Positions 18,050 to 26,792 of a stretch of 64,000 bases of DNA are shown one piece after another. The position numbers and the translations under genes were made by a program. Below the pieces are notes generated by a model, which did not search any database, had not been told where the DNA came from, and worked only from the letters and a program-made list of their open reading frames with translations. The number at the start of each line of letters is the position of its first letter. Position 1 is the stretch's first letter. The DNA is from Pseudomonas thivervalensis (GTDB taxonomy: Bacteria; Pseudomonadota; Gammaproteobacteria; Pseudomonadales; Pseudomonadaceae). The stretch spans positions 434,001 to 498,000 of the forward strand of contig NZ_LHVE01000020.1 of the NCBI RefSeq assembly GCF_001269655.1, read 5' to 3'.

Positions 18050-19615
18050 GTGAGATCCAGACCGATCCTGCCTGCGCTGCTGTTAGTCGCCTCGTTGCTA
18101 AGCGGCTGCGCCGGTCTTGATGTCACCCGCGAACCCTCCCAGGCCTTGCCCGCCACCGAATCCTCGTTCGGCCGTTCGGTCCAGGCCCAGGTCGCGCCCC
18201 ATGAAGGCCGCTCGGGCTTTCGGCTGCTGTCGGACAGCACCGAGGCTTTCACCGCTCGCGCCGAGCTGATTCGCAACGCCCAAGGCAGTCTGGACTTGCA
18301 GTACTACATCGTCCACGACGGCATCAGTACGCGAATGCTGGTGGATGAATTGCTCAAGGCCGCCGACCGCGGCGTACGTGTGCGGATCCTGCTGGACGAC
18401 ACCACCAGCGATGGCCTCGATCAGATCATCGCGACCCTCGCCGCTCATCCGCGAATCCAGATCCGCCTGTTCAATCCGCTGCACCTGGGTCGCGCCACCG
18501 GCGTGACCCGCGGTCTCGGGCGCCTGTTCAATCTGTCACTGCAACACCGGCGGATGCACAACAAGCTGTGGCTGGCCGACAACAGCATGGCCATCGTCGG
18601 CGGCCGCAACCTGGGCGATGAGTATTTCGACGCCGAACCTAACCTGAACTTCACCGACATCGACCTGCTCGGTGTCGGTCCGGTGGCCGAGCAATTGGGG
18701 CACAGCTTCGACCAGTACTGGAACAGCGCCCTGAGCAAACCCATCGAACAGTTCCTGTCCCATCGCCCCACGGCCAAGGACTTGGCCAACAGTCGACTGC
18801 GCCTGCAGGAGTCGCTGGAGCAGACCCACCAGGAAAACCACGCGCTTTACCAGCAATTGACTGCCTACAAGACCCAACCGCGCCTGGACACGTGGCGCGA
18901 CCAGTTGATCTGGGCCTGGAACCAGGCGCTGTGGGACGCGCCCAGCAAAGTGCTGGCCAAGGGCGAACCGGACCCGCAGCTATTGCTGACCACGCAACTG
19001 GCCCCCGAGCTGACGGGCGTCAGCAAAGAACTGATCATGATTTCGGCCTACTTCGTCCCCGGCCAGCCAGGCTTGGTGTACCTGACCAGTCGCGCCGATG
19101 CCGGCGTATCGGTAAGCCTGCTGACCAACTCCCTGGAAGCCACCGACGTGCCCGCCGTGCACGGCGGCTATGCGCCGTACCGCAAGGCCCTGTTGCAACA
19201 CGGCGTGCGCCTGTTTGAGTTGCGCCGGCAACCGGGCGACACCGGCGGCAGCGCTCACTTGTTCTACAGCAAGTCCTACGGCGAATCGGACTCCAGCCTG
19301 CACAGCAAGGCGATCATCTTCGACCAGCAGAAATCGTTCATCGGCTCGTTCAATTTCGACCCGCGCTCAGTGCTGTGGAATACCGAAGTCGGCGTACTGG
19401 TGGACAGCCCTGAACTCGCCGGACAAGTCCGTGAACTGGCCTTGCAAGGCATGGCGCCGGCCCTGAGCTACCAGGCCCGACTGAAAGATGAAGCGCTTGT
19501 GTGGACCACCGAAGACAACGGCCAGACCCACGACCTGGACCGCGAACCGGGCAGCTGGTGGCGCCGGTTCAATGCCTGGTTCAGCACGACGATCGGGTTG
19601 GAGCGGATGCTTTAG
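18050..19615 (+). CDS. Phospholipase D/cardiolipin synthase-like lipoprotein
   Basis: A 521-residue protein with a lipoprotein signal peptide (lipobox LLSGC near residues 16-20) and two phospholipase D HKD motifs: HNKLWLADNSMAIVGGRN in the first half and HSKAIIFDQQKSFIGSFNFD near the C-terminus. Both carry the expected His, Lys and downstream Asp or equivalent. The closest known architecture is the ClsC/YmdC branch, which makes cardiolipin using phosphatidylethanolamine, here anchored as a periplasmic lipoprotein. GTG at 18050 is used as start because it gives a complete signal peptide; its ribosome-binding site is weak. Confidence 0.88.
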   Translation: MRSRPILPALLLVASLLSGCAGLDVTREPSQALPATESSFGRSVQAQVAPHEGRSGFRLLSDSTEAFTARAELIRNAQGSLDLQYYIVHDGISTRMLVDELLKAADRGVRVRILLDDTTSDGLDQIIATLAAHPRIQIRLFNPLHLGRATGVTRGLGRLFNLSLQHRRMHNKLWLADNSMAIVGGRNLGDEYFDAEPNLNFTDIDLLGVGPVAEQLGHSFDQYWNSALSKPIEQFLSHRPTAKDLANSRLRLQESLEQTHQENHALYQQLTAYKTQPRLDTWRDQLIWAWNQALWDAPSKVLAKGEPDPQLLLTTQLAPELTGVSKELIMISAYFVPGQPGLVYLTSRADAGVSVSLLTNSLEATDVPAVHGGYAPYRKALLQHGVRLFELRRQPGDTGGSAHLFYSKSYGESDSSLHSKAIIFDQQKSFIGSFNFDPRSVLWNTEVGVLVDSPELAGQVRELALQGMAPALSYQARLKDEALVWTTEDNGQTHDLDREPGSWWRRFNAWFSTTIGLERML

Positions 19616-19680
19616 AGGTGGACAGGTCGCTCTTGTGGCAGACCGTTTTGTGGACAGCCTGCCTTGTGGCAGACCGCTTT

Positions 19681-19772
19681 TGTGGCGAGGGAGCTTGCTC
19701 CCGCTGGACTGCGAAGCAGTCCCGGCTTTGCGGTTGCTGCGCAACCGAGCGGGAGCAAGCTCCCTCGCCACA
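19681..19772. repeat. REPIN, type B
   Basis: Inverted type B arms flank an inner pair of short hairpins. A partial extra copy (CTCCCTCGCCACA) follows at about 19777-19789. It sits between the convergent phospholipase and MFS genes. Confidence 0.9.
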
Positions 19773-19803
19773 AAAACTCCCTCGCCACAGCGCTTCGGGA
19801 TAT

Positions 19804-20946
19804 TCAGGCAGCCTGCGTCGCCCCGAACGCCCCTTGCCGCAACAGCAGGATCACCAACCCGAACGCTCCGGCCGCCATGAACAAAGGCAGCGCATGGCCG
19901 CTGACCCATTGGCTGCCCGCCCCCGCCACCAGCGGACCAACCAGGCAACCAAGCCCCCACAGTTGCGCGACATGGGCGTTGGCCCGCACCAGTGCATCGT
20001 CGCGGTAACGCTCGCCGATCAGGATCAGCGACAGCGTGAACAAACCGCCTGCGCTGGCGCCGAACAGCACCCACAGCGGCCAGATCAGCAGAGTGTCGAT
20101 CAGCAACGGAACCGCCAGGCTCGATAACATCAACGCCACCGCGCACCCGGTCAACAGGGCCCGGCGAGACACGCGATCGGCCAGGGCACCGATAGGCAGC
20201 TGCAGCAAAGCATCGCCGACCACCACCGTGCTGACCATCGCCAGCGCAATGTCGGCCGTGAAGCCCTGGCGCAGACAATACACCGGTAGCAACGTGAGAA
20301 TCATCGCTTCGAACGCAGCGAACAACGAGACCGCCCAGGCAATCGCCGGCAAGCCTCGGCAGAACGTCCATAAATCACCAAACGTAACGTTGCCGGCCTC
20401 GCTGCTCGGCGCACCGCTACGGCCCAGCAAAAGCAAGGGTGCGACTAGCAGCAGGCCGACGCCCACCCAGAACCCGTAGTCATGATCGGTCCCCAGCGCG
20501 CCCAGCAACAGCGGGCCGGACAACTGGCTCAGGGCGTAGCTGCTGCCGTACAGCGCCACCAGTCGCCCACGCCATTTCTCAATGACCAGTTGATTGATCC
20601 AGCTTTCACCCAGGATGAACACCAAGGTCAGGACCACGCCGATCAACAAGCGCAGCACCAACCACACCGGATAACTGGGCAACAGCGCCAATAGCCCGAT
20701 GGACACTGCCCCGCCCCATAGGCACAGGCGCATCAACGCCGCCGTGCCGAACCGCGCCGCCAGCCGGCTCGACACCTTGGCGCCGAGCAACACGCCCACG
20801 GCCGGCATGGCAGCCATCACGCCAATGGCAAACGAGCCATAACCCCAGCCCTCCAGGCGCAACGACACCAGCGGCATGCTGACGCCCAGGGCCAGACCGA
20901 CGCTCAGGACAGAGGCCAACACGGCGAAATAGGTTGCCCAACGCAT
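19804..20946 (-). CDS. MFS transporter (YcaD-like)
   Basis: A 380-residue major facilitator protein with about twelve hydrophobic helices. The loop between helices 2 and 3 is SSRLAARFGT, a version of the MFS signature, and GESWINQLVIEKWRGR matches the YcaD branch. ATG at 20946 has GGAG upstream and begins directly at helix 1; an extended upstream frame encodes REP sequence and is rejected. The substrate is unknown. It is downstream of kauB in the same direction but separated by a REPIN, so co-transcription is uncertain. Confidence 0.87.
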   Translation of the reverse strand: MRWATYFAVLASVLSVGLALGVSMPLVSLRLEGWGYGSFAIGVMAAMPAVGVLLGAKVSSRLAARFGTAALMRLCLWGGAVSIGLLALLPSYPVWLVLRLLIGVVLTLVFILGESWINQLVIEKWRGRLVALYGSSYALSQLSGPLLLGALGTDHDYGFWVGVGLLLVAPLLLLGRSGAPSSEAGNVTFGDLWTFCRGLPAIAWAVSLFAAFEAMILTLLPVYCLRQGFTADIALAMVSTVVVGDALLQLPIGALADRVSRRALLTGCAVALMLSSLAVPLLIDTLLIWPLWVLFGASAGGLFTLSLILIGERYRDDALVRANAHVAQLWGLGCLVGPLVAGAGSQWVSGHALPLFMAAGAFGLVILLLRQGAFGATQAA

Positions 20947-20994
20947 TCCCACGCTCCTGTGGAGGGTTATCAATCTCAGCCATCCCCCAAAACA

Positions 20995-21088
20995 CTGTGG
21001 GAGCGAGCTTGCTCGCGATAGCGGCGCAACATTCAACAAAGTCGTCGACTGTCATACCGCTATCGCGAGCAGGCTCGCTCCCACAGGG
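20995..21088. repeat. REPIN, type A
   Basis: Inverted type A arms (GTGGGAGCGAGCTTGCTCGC and complement) lie between kauB and the MFS gene. It is one of the few REPINs here between codirectional genes. Confidence 0.9.
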
Positions 21089-21159
21089 GATGTGTACCGA
21101 CCGATCTTCCGCCCATCCCCGCCCCCACAGAGGGGATCAGCGCGGCATGAAGCCCCGAG

Positions 21160-22653
21160 TCAGAGCTTGATCCAGGTCGACTTCAGCTCGGTGTATTTGT
21201 CGAACGCGTGCAACGACTTGTCGCGACCGTTGCCCGACTGCTTGAAGCCACCGAACGGGGCGGTCATGTCGCCGCCGTCGTATTGGTTGACCCATACGCT
21301 GCCGGCACGCAGGGCCTTGGCGGTCAGGTGAGCCTTGGAGATGTCCTTGGTCCATACCGCTGCGGCCAGGCCATACGGCGTGTCGTTGGCGATTTCGATG
21401 GCCTGCTCGGCGGTGTCGAAAGCGATGACCGACAACACCGGGCCGAAAATCTCTTCCTGGGCGATTTTCATCGCGTTGCTCACACCGTCGAAAATCGTCG
21501 GCTCGACATAGGTGCCGCCGGTTTCTTCAAGGATGCGCTTGCCACCGGCGACCAGTTTGGCGCCGTCGCTGTGGCCGGCCTCGATGTAGGACAGCACGGT
21601 GTTCATCTGTTGAGTATCGACCAGGGCGCCAACGTTGGTGGCCGGGTCCAGGGGATTGCCTGGCTTCCAGCCCTTGAGTGCTTCGATCACCAGCGGCAGG
21701 AACGTGTCCTTGATGGAGCGCTCCACCAACAGCCGCGAACCGGCGGTGCAGACTTCGCCCTGGTTGAAGGCGATGGCGCTGGCCGCGGATTCGGCGGCGG
21801 CCTGCAGATCCGGGGCATCGGCGAACACGATGTTCGGGCTCTTGCCGCCGGCTTCCAGCCAGATGCGCTTCATGTTGGATTCGCCGGAATAGATCATCAG
21901 TTGCTTGGCGATCTTGGTGGAGCCGGTGAACACCAGCGTATCGACGTCCATGTGCAGGGCCAGGGCCTTGCCGACGGTATGACCGTAGCCTGGCAGCACG
22001 TTCAGCACGCCTTTCGGAATGCCGGCCTCGATCGCCAGCGCGGCGATGCGGATGGCGGTCAGCGGGGATTTTTCCGACGGTTTTAGCACCACCGAGTTAC
22101 CGGTGGACAGCGCCGGGCCAAGCTTCCAGCAGGCCATCATCAGCGGGAAGTTCCAAGGCACGATAGCGCCGACGACCCCTACCGGCTCACGAGTGACCAA
22201 GCCTAGTTGATCGTGCGGGGTGGCGGCCACTTCGTCGTAGAGCTTGTCGATGGCCTCACCGCTCCAGCTCAACGCTTGGGCCGCGCCGGGCACGTCGATG
22301 TTCAGCGAGTCGCTGATCGGTTTGCCCATGTCCAGGGTTTCGAGCAAGGCCAGCTCTTCGGCGTGCTGCTTGAGCAGGCCGGCGAAACGAATCATGGTGG
22401 CTTTGCGCTTGCTTGGCGCCAGGCGCGACCAGGCGCCGGAGTTGAAAGTGGCGCGGGCATTCTCGACGGCACGCTGGGCGTCGGCCACGTCGCAGCTGGC
22501 GATCTTGCCCAGCACACGGCCATCGACCGGGCTGAGGCATTCGAAGGTTTCGCCGGACACCGCATCGGTGTATTCACCGTTGATGAAGGCGCGGCCTTCG
22601 ATTTTCAGGTCGCGGGCGCGTTGTTCCCAATCGGCACGAGTCAGGGTGGTCAT
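21160..22653 (-). CDS. kauB: Aldehyde dehydrogenase KauB/PauC
   Basis: A 497-residue NAD(P)-dependent aldehyde dehydrogenase. The catalytic cysteine lies in FNQGEVCTAGSRLLV, the general-base glutamate in WLEAGGKSPN, and the oxyanion asparagine in VPWNFPLMMACWK. Strong similarity to PuuC and synteny with PAO1 kauB (PA5312) suggest oxidation of gamma-glutamyl-gamma-aminobutyraldehyde, aminobutyraldehyde or 4-guanidinobutyraldehyde in putrescine, cadaverine and arginine catabolism. It is divergent from the cupin gene across a 232-base control region, and probably under PauR-type control. Confidence 0.9.
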   Translation of the reverse strand: MTTLTRADWEQRARDLKIEGRAFINGEYTDAVSGETFECLSPVDGRVLGKIASCDVADAQRAVENARATFNSGAWSRLAPSKRKATMIRFAGLLKQHAEELALLETLDMGKPISDSLNIDVPGAAQALSWSGEAIDKLYDEVAATPHDQLGLVTREPVGVVGAIVPWNFPLMMACWKLGPALSTGNSVVLKPSEKSPLTAIRIAALAIEAGIPKGVLNVLPGYGHTVGKALALHMDVDTLVFTGSTKIAKQLMIYSGESNMKRIWLEAGGKSPNIVFADAPDLQAAAESAASAIAFNQGEVCTAGSRLLVERSIKDTFLPLVIEALKGWKPGNPLDPATNVGALVDTQQMNTVLSYIEAGHSDGAKLVAGGKRILEETGGTYVEPTIFDGVSNAMKIAQEEIFGPVLSVIAFDTAEQAIEIANDTPYGLAAAVWTKDISKAHLTAKALRAGSVWVNQYDGGDMTAPFGGFKQSGNGRDKSLHAFDKYTELKSTWIKL

Positions 22654-22885
22654 GCGTGTGTCCTCCTCTTATTGAGTACGAACGCCGCGCAATGCGCAGC
22701 GCTCAAAGAATTCTGCCCGGCCAGCCTGTTTTCGGCGCCGTTTTCGGCACGGGGCACCCGCCACCCTAAACCAGCGGCTGGTCATGTTTCAATATATTTG
22801 ACACAACGCCGGCAAACGGCCTTGCGATGTTCGTTTTAATAAACATAGACTCGGACCTTCCAAGCGATCACCGGGAATCACCAGC

Positions 22886-23248
22886 ATGAGCATTCAGGAC
22901 ATCGTCGACTTCAGCCAGGCCAATACCACCGTCGAACGTTATCGCCCGGACCCGGCCAAGGTGCTCAAGGGTGATCCCGAACAAGCGGTTTTCAACCACT
23001 ACAACAGTCCATGCGGACAAATGAATGCCGGGGTCTGGGAAGGCGCCGTTGGCCAGTGGACGGTCAATTACACCGAGCACGAATACTGCGAGATCGTCCA
23101 AGGCGTTTCCGTGCTGCGGGACAACGAGGGCAACGCCAAGACCCTGCGGGCCGGCGACCGCTTCGTGATCCCGGCCGGGTTCAAGGGCACTTGGGAAGTG
23201 CTGGAGCCGTGCCGCAAGATCTATGTGGTGTTTGAGCAGAAGGCCTGA
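22886..23248 (+). CDS. Cupin-domain protein (DUF861/EutQ-like)
   Basis: A 120-residue single-domain cupin. The second half (about 45-115) contains the barrel motifs GQWTVNYTEHEYCEIVQG and LRAGDRFVIPAGFKGTWEVLE, the cupin_3 pattern also seen in ureidoglycine- and ethanolamine-related proteins. Several conserved metal histidines of enzymatic cupins appear replaced, with one His and Glu retained, so a binding role is as likely as catalysis. Divergence from kauB suggests a part in polyamine catabolism, but that is inference only. Confidence 0.85.
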   Translation: MSIQDIVDFSQANTTVERYRPDPAKVLKGDPEQAVFNHYNSPCGQMNAGVWEGAVGQWTVNYTEHEYCEIVQGVSVLRDNEGNAKTLRAGDRFVIPAGFKGTWEVLEPCRKIYVVFEQKA

Positions 23249-23272
23249 GGATTTGCGTCGCTGGATCTGGCC

Positions 23273-23301
23273 TCATCGCGAGCAAGCTCGCTCCCACAGG
23301 G
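23273..23301. repeat. Single type A REP
   Basis: One arm of the type A REP (core GCGAGCAAGCTCGCTCCCAC) without a nearby well-preserved partner; a degraded arm may be present around 23331-23352. It lies between the convergent cupin and rpmG genes. Confidence 0.75.
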
Positions 23302-23363
23302 GATTGTGGCGTGCCCGAAACCCAGGGAGTGAGCATGCTCGCGACGAGGCCCTCACAGGCAAC

Positions 23364-23399
23364 AAAAAAGGCCCGTATCTCGCGATACGGGCCTTTTTT
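23364..23399 (-). terminator. Terminator of the rpmB-rpmG operon
   Basis: A ten-bp G/C-rich stem (GGCCCGTATC/GATACGGGCC) with a TCGC loop has A/T tracts on both sides, so it can act for both convergent transcripts. Confidence 0.92.
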
Positions 23400-23417
23400 G
23401 TAAGAGGGAAAAATCAA

Positions 23418-23573
23418 TTACTTGATTTTGCCTTCCTTGTAGATCACGTGCTTGCGAACAACCGGATCATATTTCTTGATCTCGATTTTGTCCGGGGTAG
23501 TACGCTTGTTCTTGTCGGTAGTGTAGAAGTGACCAGTACCGGCGCTCGAGATCAAACGAATCAATTCACGCAT
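23418..23573 (-). CDS. rpmG: 50S ribosomal protein L33
   Basis: A 51-residue protein beginning MRELIRLISSAGTGHFYTT and ending YKEGKIK, the standard L33 length and composition for gammaproteobacteria. It lacks the zinc-binding CxxC pairs, so it is the C-minus form. ATG at 23573 has GGGAG upstream. It lies 11 bases after rpmB and is followed by a strong terminator. This gene is short and easily missed. Confidence 0.97.
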   Translation of the reverse strand: MRELIRLISSAGTGHFYTTDKNKRTTPDKIEIKKYDPVVRKHVIYKEGKIK

Positions 23574-23584
23574 GATTAGCTCCC

Positions 23585-23818
23585 TTAAACCTTGCCATCG
23601 CGACGAAGTTCGGCCAGCACGACACTGATGCCACGCTTGTCGATGATGCGCATGCCTTTGGCAGATACGCGCAGACGCACAAAACGTTTCTCTTCTTCAA
23701 CCCAGAAGCGGTGATGCTGCAGGTTCGGCAGGAAACGACGACGGGTTTTGTTGTTTGCGTGGGAAATGTTATTCCCAGTCACCGGACCCTTACCGGTAAC
23801 TTGACAGACTCTCGACAT
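23585..23818 (-). CDS. rpmB: 50S ribosomal protein L28
   Basis: A 77-residue ribosomal protein starting MSRVCQVTGKGPVTGNNISH, the canonical L28 N-terminus, with a basic middle (KTRRRFLPNLQHHRF). It is first in the rpmB-rpmG operon. The region just upstream on the transcript can form a 7-bp hairpin at 23844-23862 near the ribosome-binding site. Confidence 0.97.
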   Translation of the reverse strand: MSRVCQVTGKGPVTGNNISHANNKTRRRFLPNLQHHRFWVEEEKRFVRLRVSAKGMRIIDKRGISVVLAELRRDGKV

Positions 23819-24255
23819 GCCTCAGCCCTCTAAAACCACATGCCCAACCCGGCATGGGTTGGCCGCTTAATCTCTCAGTCATTTGGCGCCAGGCGCCGCG
23901 TTTCTTTAAGGGTCTTACCGGCTACACCTACAGTGAAGGAACCGGGCCCCTAGAAAAGAGCGCTGCTTTATACCAGAAAGACCACAGTGCAACAACAGTC
24001 GATGTGATTTGTCTTCATGGGGAAACATCGGCTAACCGCCCCGGACGGCGGGGGCAGAGGCTGGCACGGCCCTTTACCGCTCGTCGCTGCACGCGGGTTT
24101 TTTTCACGTGCGGCGGGTTCTGGCCACCCATGCCGTCGCCGCAGAGTGCCGGAAAATGCAAAAAGGGGATAGTCATTTGCCAGCGAGCCCACTAGGGTAG
24201 GCCTTTTCCAGACTGCACTCGCAGATGGGCCTTCGACTTGCACAGGAAACCGACC
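23819..24255. other. Intergenic control region between rpmB and the peptide-binding protein gene
   Basis: This 437-base divergent region contains no convincing gene. Visible features are the hairpin CCAACCC/GGGTTGG at 23844-23862 in the rpmB leader and a small palindrome, GGCGCC-A-GGCGCC, near 23885-23897. Promoters for both directions must lie here, but no strong consensus pair is obvious. Short open frames across it show no family resemblance. Confidence 0.6.
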
Positions 24256-25842
24256 ATGCGCCTCGCTGCCCTACCATTGTTGCTCGCCCCTCTGCTGATC
24301 AGCCCGCTGGCCCAGGCCGCCGCCCTGAGCGTCTGCACCGAAGCCAGCCCGGAAGGGTTCGATGTCGTCCAGTACAACTCCCTGACCACCACCAACGCCT
24401 CCGCCGACGTGCTGATGAACCGCCTGGTGGATTTTGACACCGCCAGCGGCAAAGTGGTCCCCAGCCTGGCCGAGCACTGGGACGTCTCAACCGATGGCCT
24501 GACCTACGTGTTCAAGCTGCGCCCCCAGGTCAAGTTCCATCACACCGACTACTTCACACCGCGCCGCGACCTGACCGCCGAGGACGTGAAGTTCAGCTTC
24601 GAGCGCATGCTCGACCCGGCGAACCCGTGGCACAAGGTCGCGCAAAGCGGCTTCCCCCACGCCCAGTCCATGCAATTGCCGGCGCTGATCAAAAAAATCG
24701 ACGCCCTGGACCCGCTGACCGTGCGCTTCACCCTCGATCACGCCGACTCGACCTTCCTGGCGACGTTGAGCATGGGCTTTGCCTCCATCTATTCGGCTGA
24801 ATACGCCGATCAGTTGATGCAGGCCGGCACGCCGGAAAAACTCAACAACCAGCCGATCGGCACCGGCCCGTTCATTTTCAGCCGGTTCCAGAAGGACGCC
24901 TCGATTCGCTACAAGGCCAACGACGCCTATTTCGGTGGCAAGCCCACCGTGGACCCGCTGATCTTCGCCATCACGCCGGATGCCAACGTGCGCCTGCAGA
25001 AACTGCGCCGCAACGAATGCCAGATCGCCCTGTCGCCCAAGCCGCTGGACGTGCAGGCCGCCCGGCAGGAATCGACCCTCAGCGTGGCCCAGACCGACGC
25101 CTTCATGACTGCGTTCGTGGCGATCAACAGCCAGCATGCGCCACTGGACAAACCTGAGGTGCGACAAGCCATCAACCTGGCCTTCGACAAGGCCAGCTAC
25201 CTCAAGACCGTCTTCGAAGGCACCGCCGAAGCCGCCAATGGCCCTTATCCACCGAATACCTGGAGCTATGCCAAGCACTTGCCGGGCTACGCCCACGACC
25301 CAGCCAAGGCCCGCGACTTGCTGGCCAAGGCCGGTTTGAAGGAAGGCTTCAAGACCACGATCTGGACCCGACCTTCCGGCAGCCTGCTCAATCCCAACCC
25401 GAGCCTAGGGGCGCAGTTGCTGCAATCGGACCTCGCGGAAATCGGCATCCAGGCAGAAATCCGCGTGATCGAATGGGGCGAACTGATCCGCCGCGCCAAG
25501 GCCGGCGAGCATGACCTGCTGTTCATGGGCTGGGCGGGCGACAACGGCGACCCGGACAACTTCCTCACGCCGCAGTTTTCCTGCGCGGCGGTCAAGTCCG
25601 GCACCAACTTCGCCCGCTACTGCAACGCCGATCTGGACAAGCTGATCAGCGCCGGCAAGACCACCGGCGAACAAGGCGTGCGCGCCAAGCTCTACGAACA
25701 GGCCCAGGCCCAGATCCAGCAACAGGCCCTATGGTTGCCCCTGGCGCACCCCACCGCCTTCGCCCTCACCCGCAAGGATGTGCAGGGTTATGGGGTGAGC
25801 CCGTTTGGTCGGCAGGATTACTCCAAGGTCAGCCTCAAGTAA
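24256..25842 (+). CDS. ABC transporter periplasmic peptide-binding protein (DppA-like)
   Basis: A 528-residue family 5 solute-binding protein. A signal peptide (residues 1-22, ending PLAQA) is followed by the family signature region around RLVDFDTASGKVVPSLAEHW and VKFSFERMLDP. Such proteins deliver di- or oligopeptides, or opines, to an ABC permease. ATG at 24256 has AGGAAA upstream. It stands alone: no permease or ATPase gene is adjacent, so it may use a remote Dpp transporter. Position corresponds to PAO1 PA5317, recalled as one of several DppA paralogues. Confidence 0.92.
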   Translation: MRLAALPLLLAPLLISPLAQAAALSVCTEASPEGFDVVQYNSLTTTNASADVLMNRLVDFDTASGKVVPSLAEHWDVSTDGLTYVFKLRPQVKFHHTDYFTPRRDLTAEDVKFSFERMLDPANPWHKVAQSGFPHAQSMQLPALIKKIDALDPLTVRFTLDHADSTFLATLSMGFASIYSAEYADQLMQAGTPEKLNNQPIGTGPFIFSRFQKDASIRYKANDAYFGGKPTVDPLIFAITPDANVRLQKLRRNECQIALSPKPLDVQAARQESTLSVAQTDAFMTAFVAINSQHAPLDKPEVRQAINLAFDKASYLKTVFEGTAEAANGPYPPNTWSYAKHLPGYAHDPAKARDLLAKAGLKEGFKTTIWTRPSGSLLNPNPSLGAQLLQSDLAEIGIQAEIRVIEWGELIRRAKAGEHDLLFMGWAGDNGDPDNFLTPQFSCAAVKSGTNFARYCNADLDKLISAGKTTGEQGVRAKLYEQAQAQIQQQALWLPLAHPTAFALTRKDVQGYGVSPFGRQDYSKVSLK

Positions 25843-25860
25843 CCCCAGCCCCACAGCCCC

Positions 25861-25947
25861 CTGTGGGAGCGAGCTTGCTCGTGATAGCGGCGCATCAGAC
25901 ACATCTATGCTGACCGACCGCTATCGCGAGCAAGCTCGCTCCCACAA
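25861..25947. repeat. REPIN, type A
   Basis: Inverted type A arms lie between the convergent peptide-binding protein and radC genes. The left arm has one substitution (GCTCGTGAT for GCTCGCGAT). Confidence 0.9.
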
Positions 25948-25972
25948 AGGGCCTCGTTTCGTCAGATCGGGC

Positions 25973-26647
25973 CTACATCCACCCACACTCCGCCATCGAC
26001 AACGGCTCGCCATCGCCGACGATGAAATGATCGAGCACCCGCACGTCGATCAGCTCCAGGGCCTCCTGGAGCCGCTCGGTGAGCAACCGGTCGGCCTGGC
26101 TGGGCTCGGTGTTGCCGGAGGGGTGGTTGTGGCACAGGATCAGCGCAGCGGCGTTGTGAGCCAGGGCTCGCTTGACCACCTGCCGGGGATGGACACTGGC
26201 GCTGTCGATCGAGCCGCGAAACAGCGCCTCGAAAGTCAGCACCTGATGCTTGGAATTGAGAAACAGGCAACCGAACACCTCGTGGGGTTCGTGGCGCAGC
26301 AGGGACTTCAGGTATTCACGAACCGCGAAGGGGCTTTCCAGCATGGTCTTTTCCCGTGCCCGTTCGGCCAGATGCCGACGACTCATTTCCTGAGCCGCCT
26401 GCAGTTGGGCAAACTTCGCCGGCCCGAGCCCCATGTGATTGCTGAAGGTGATCTGATCGGCTTCAAGCAGCGCGCGCAGGCTGCCAAATTGAATCAACAG
26501 TTGTCGCGCCAGATCCACCGCGCTTTTGCCGGACACGCCGGTTCGCAAGAAAATCGCCAGCAACTCGGCATCTGAAAGACTCCCCGCCCCCAGCGCCAAT
26601 AACCTCTCCCGTGGCCGCTCGGCCACAGGCCAATCGCGAATACTCAT
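25973..26647 (-). CDS. radC: RadC family protein (UPF0758, JAMM domain)
   Basis: A 224-residue protein with an N-terminal helix-hairpin-helix-like segment (LSDAELLAIFLRTG) and a C-terminal MPN/JAMM metal-binding motif, HNHPSGNTEPSQAD. The name is historical: the E. coli radC102 phenotype was later assigned to recG, and the molecular role is unresolved. ATG at 26647 has GGGAG upstream and gives the family length; a longer upstream frame is rejected. It is divergent from coaBC. Confidence 0.93.
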   Translation of the reverse strand: MSIRDWPVAERPRERLLALGAGSLSDAELLAIFLRTGVSGKSAVDLARQLLIQFGSLRALLEADQITFSNHMGLGPAKFAQLQAAQEMSRRHLAERAREKTMLESPFAVREYLKSLLRHEPHEVFGCLFLNSKHQVLTFEALFRGSIDSASVHPRQVVKRALAHNAAALILCHNHPSGNTEPSQADRLLTERLQEALELIDVRVLDHFIVGDGEPLSMAECGWM

Positions 26648-26792
26648 AGCATCTCCCTGATTGTGGGCGCCGCTGTTCCGTAGCGGTCGCTGTGATATCG
26701 TAGCCCATCTTTTTTGCAGGCGATTTGCACCCTGGCAGGCTGCTGCCAAGGGGTTCGTCCTGCACTGACCACTGAAATCGAAAGGCAGGCCT

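Noticed and set aside
22833..22844. Near-palindrome GTTTTAATAAAC upstream of the cupin gene as a PauR operator
   Set aside because: Imperfect and short, and I could not recall a PauR consensus to compare it with.
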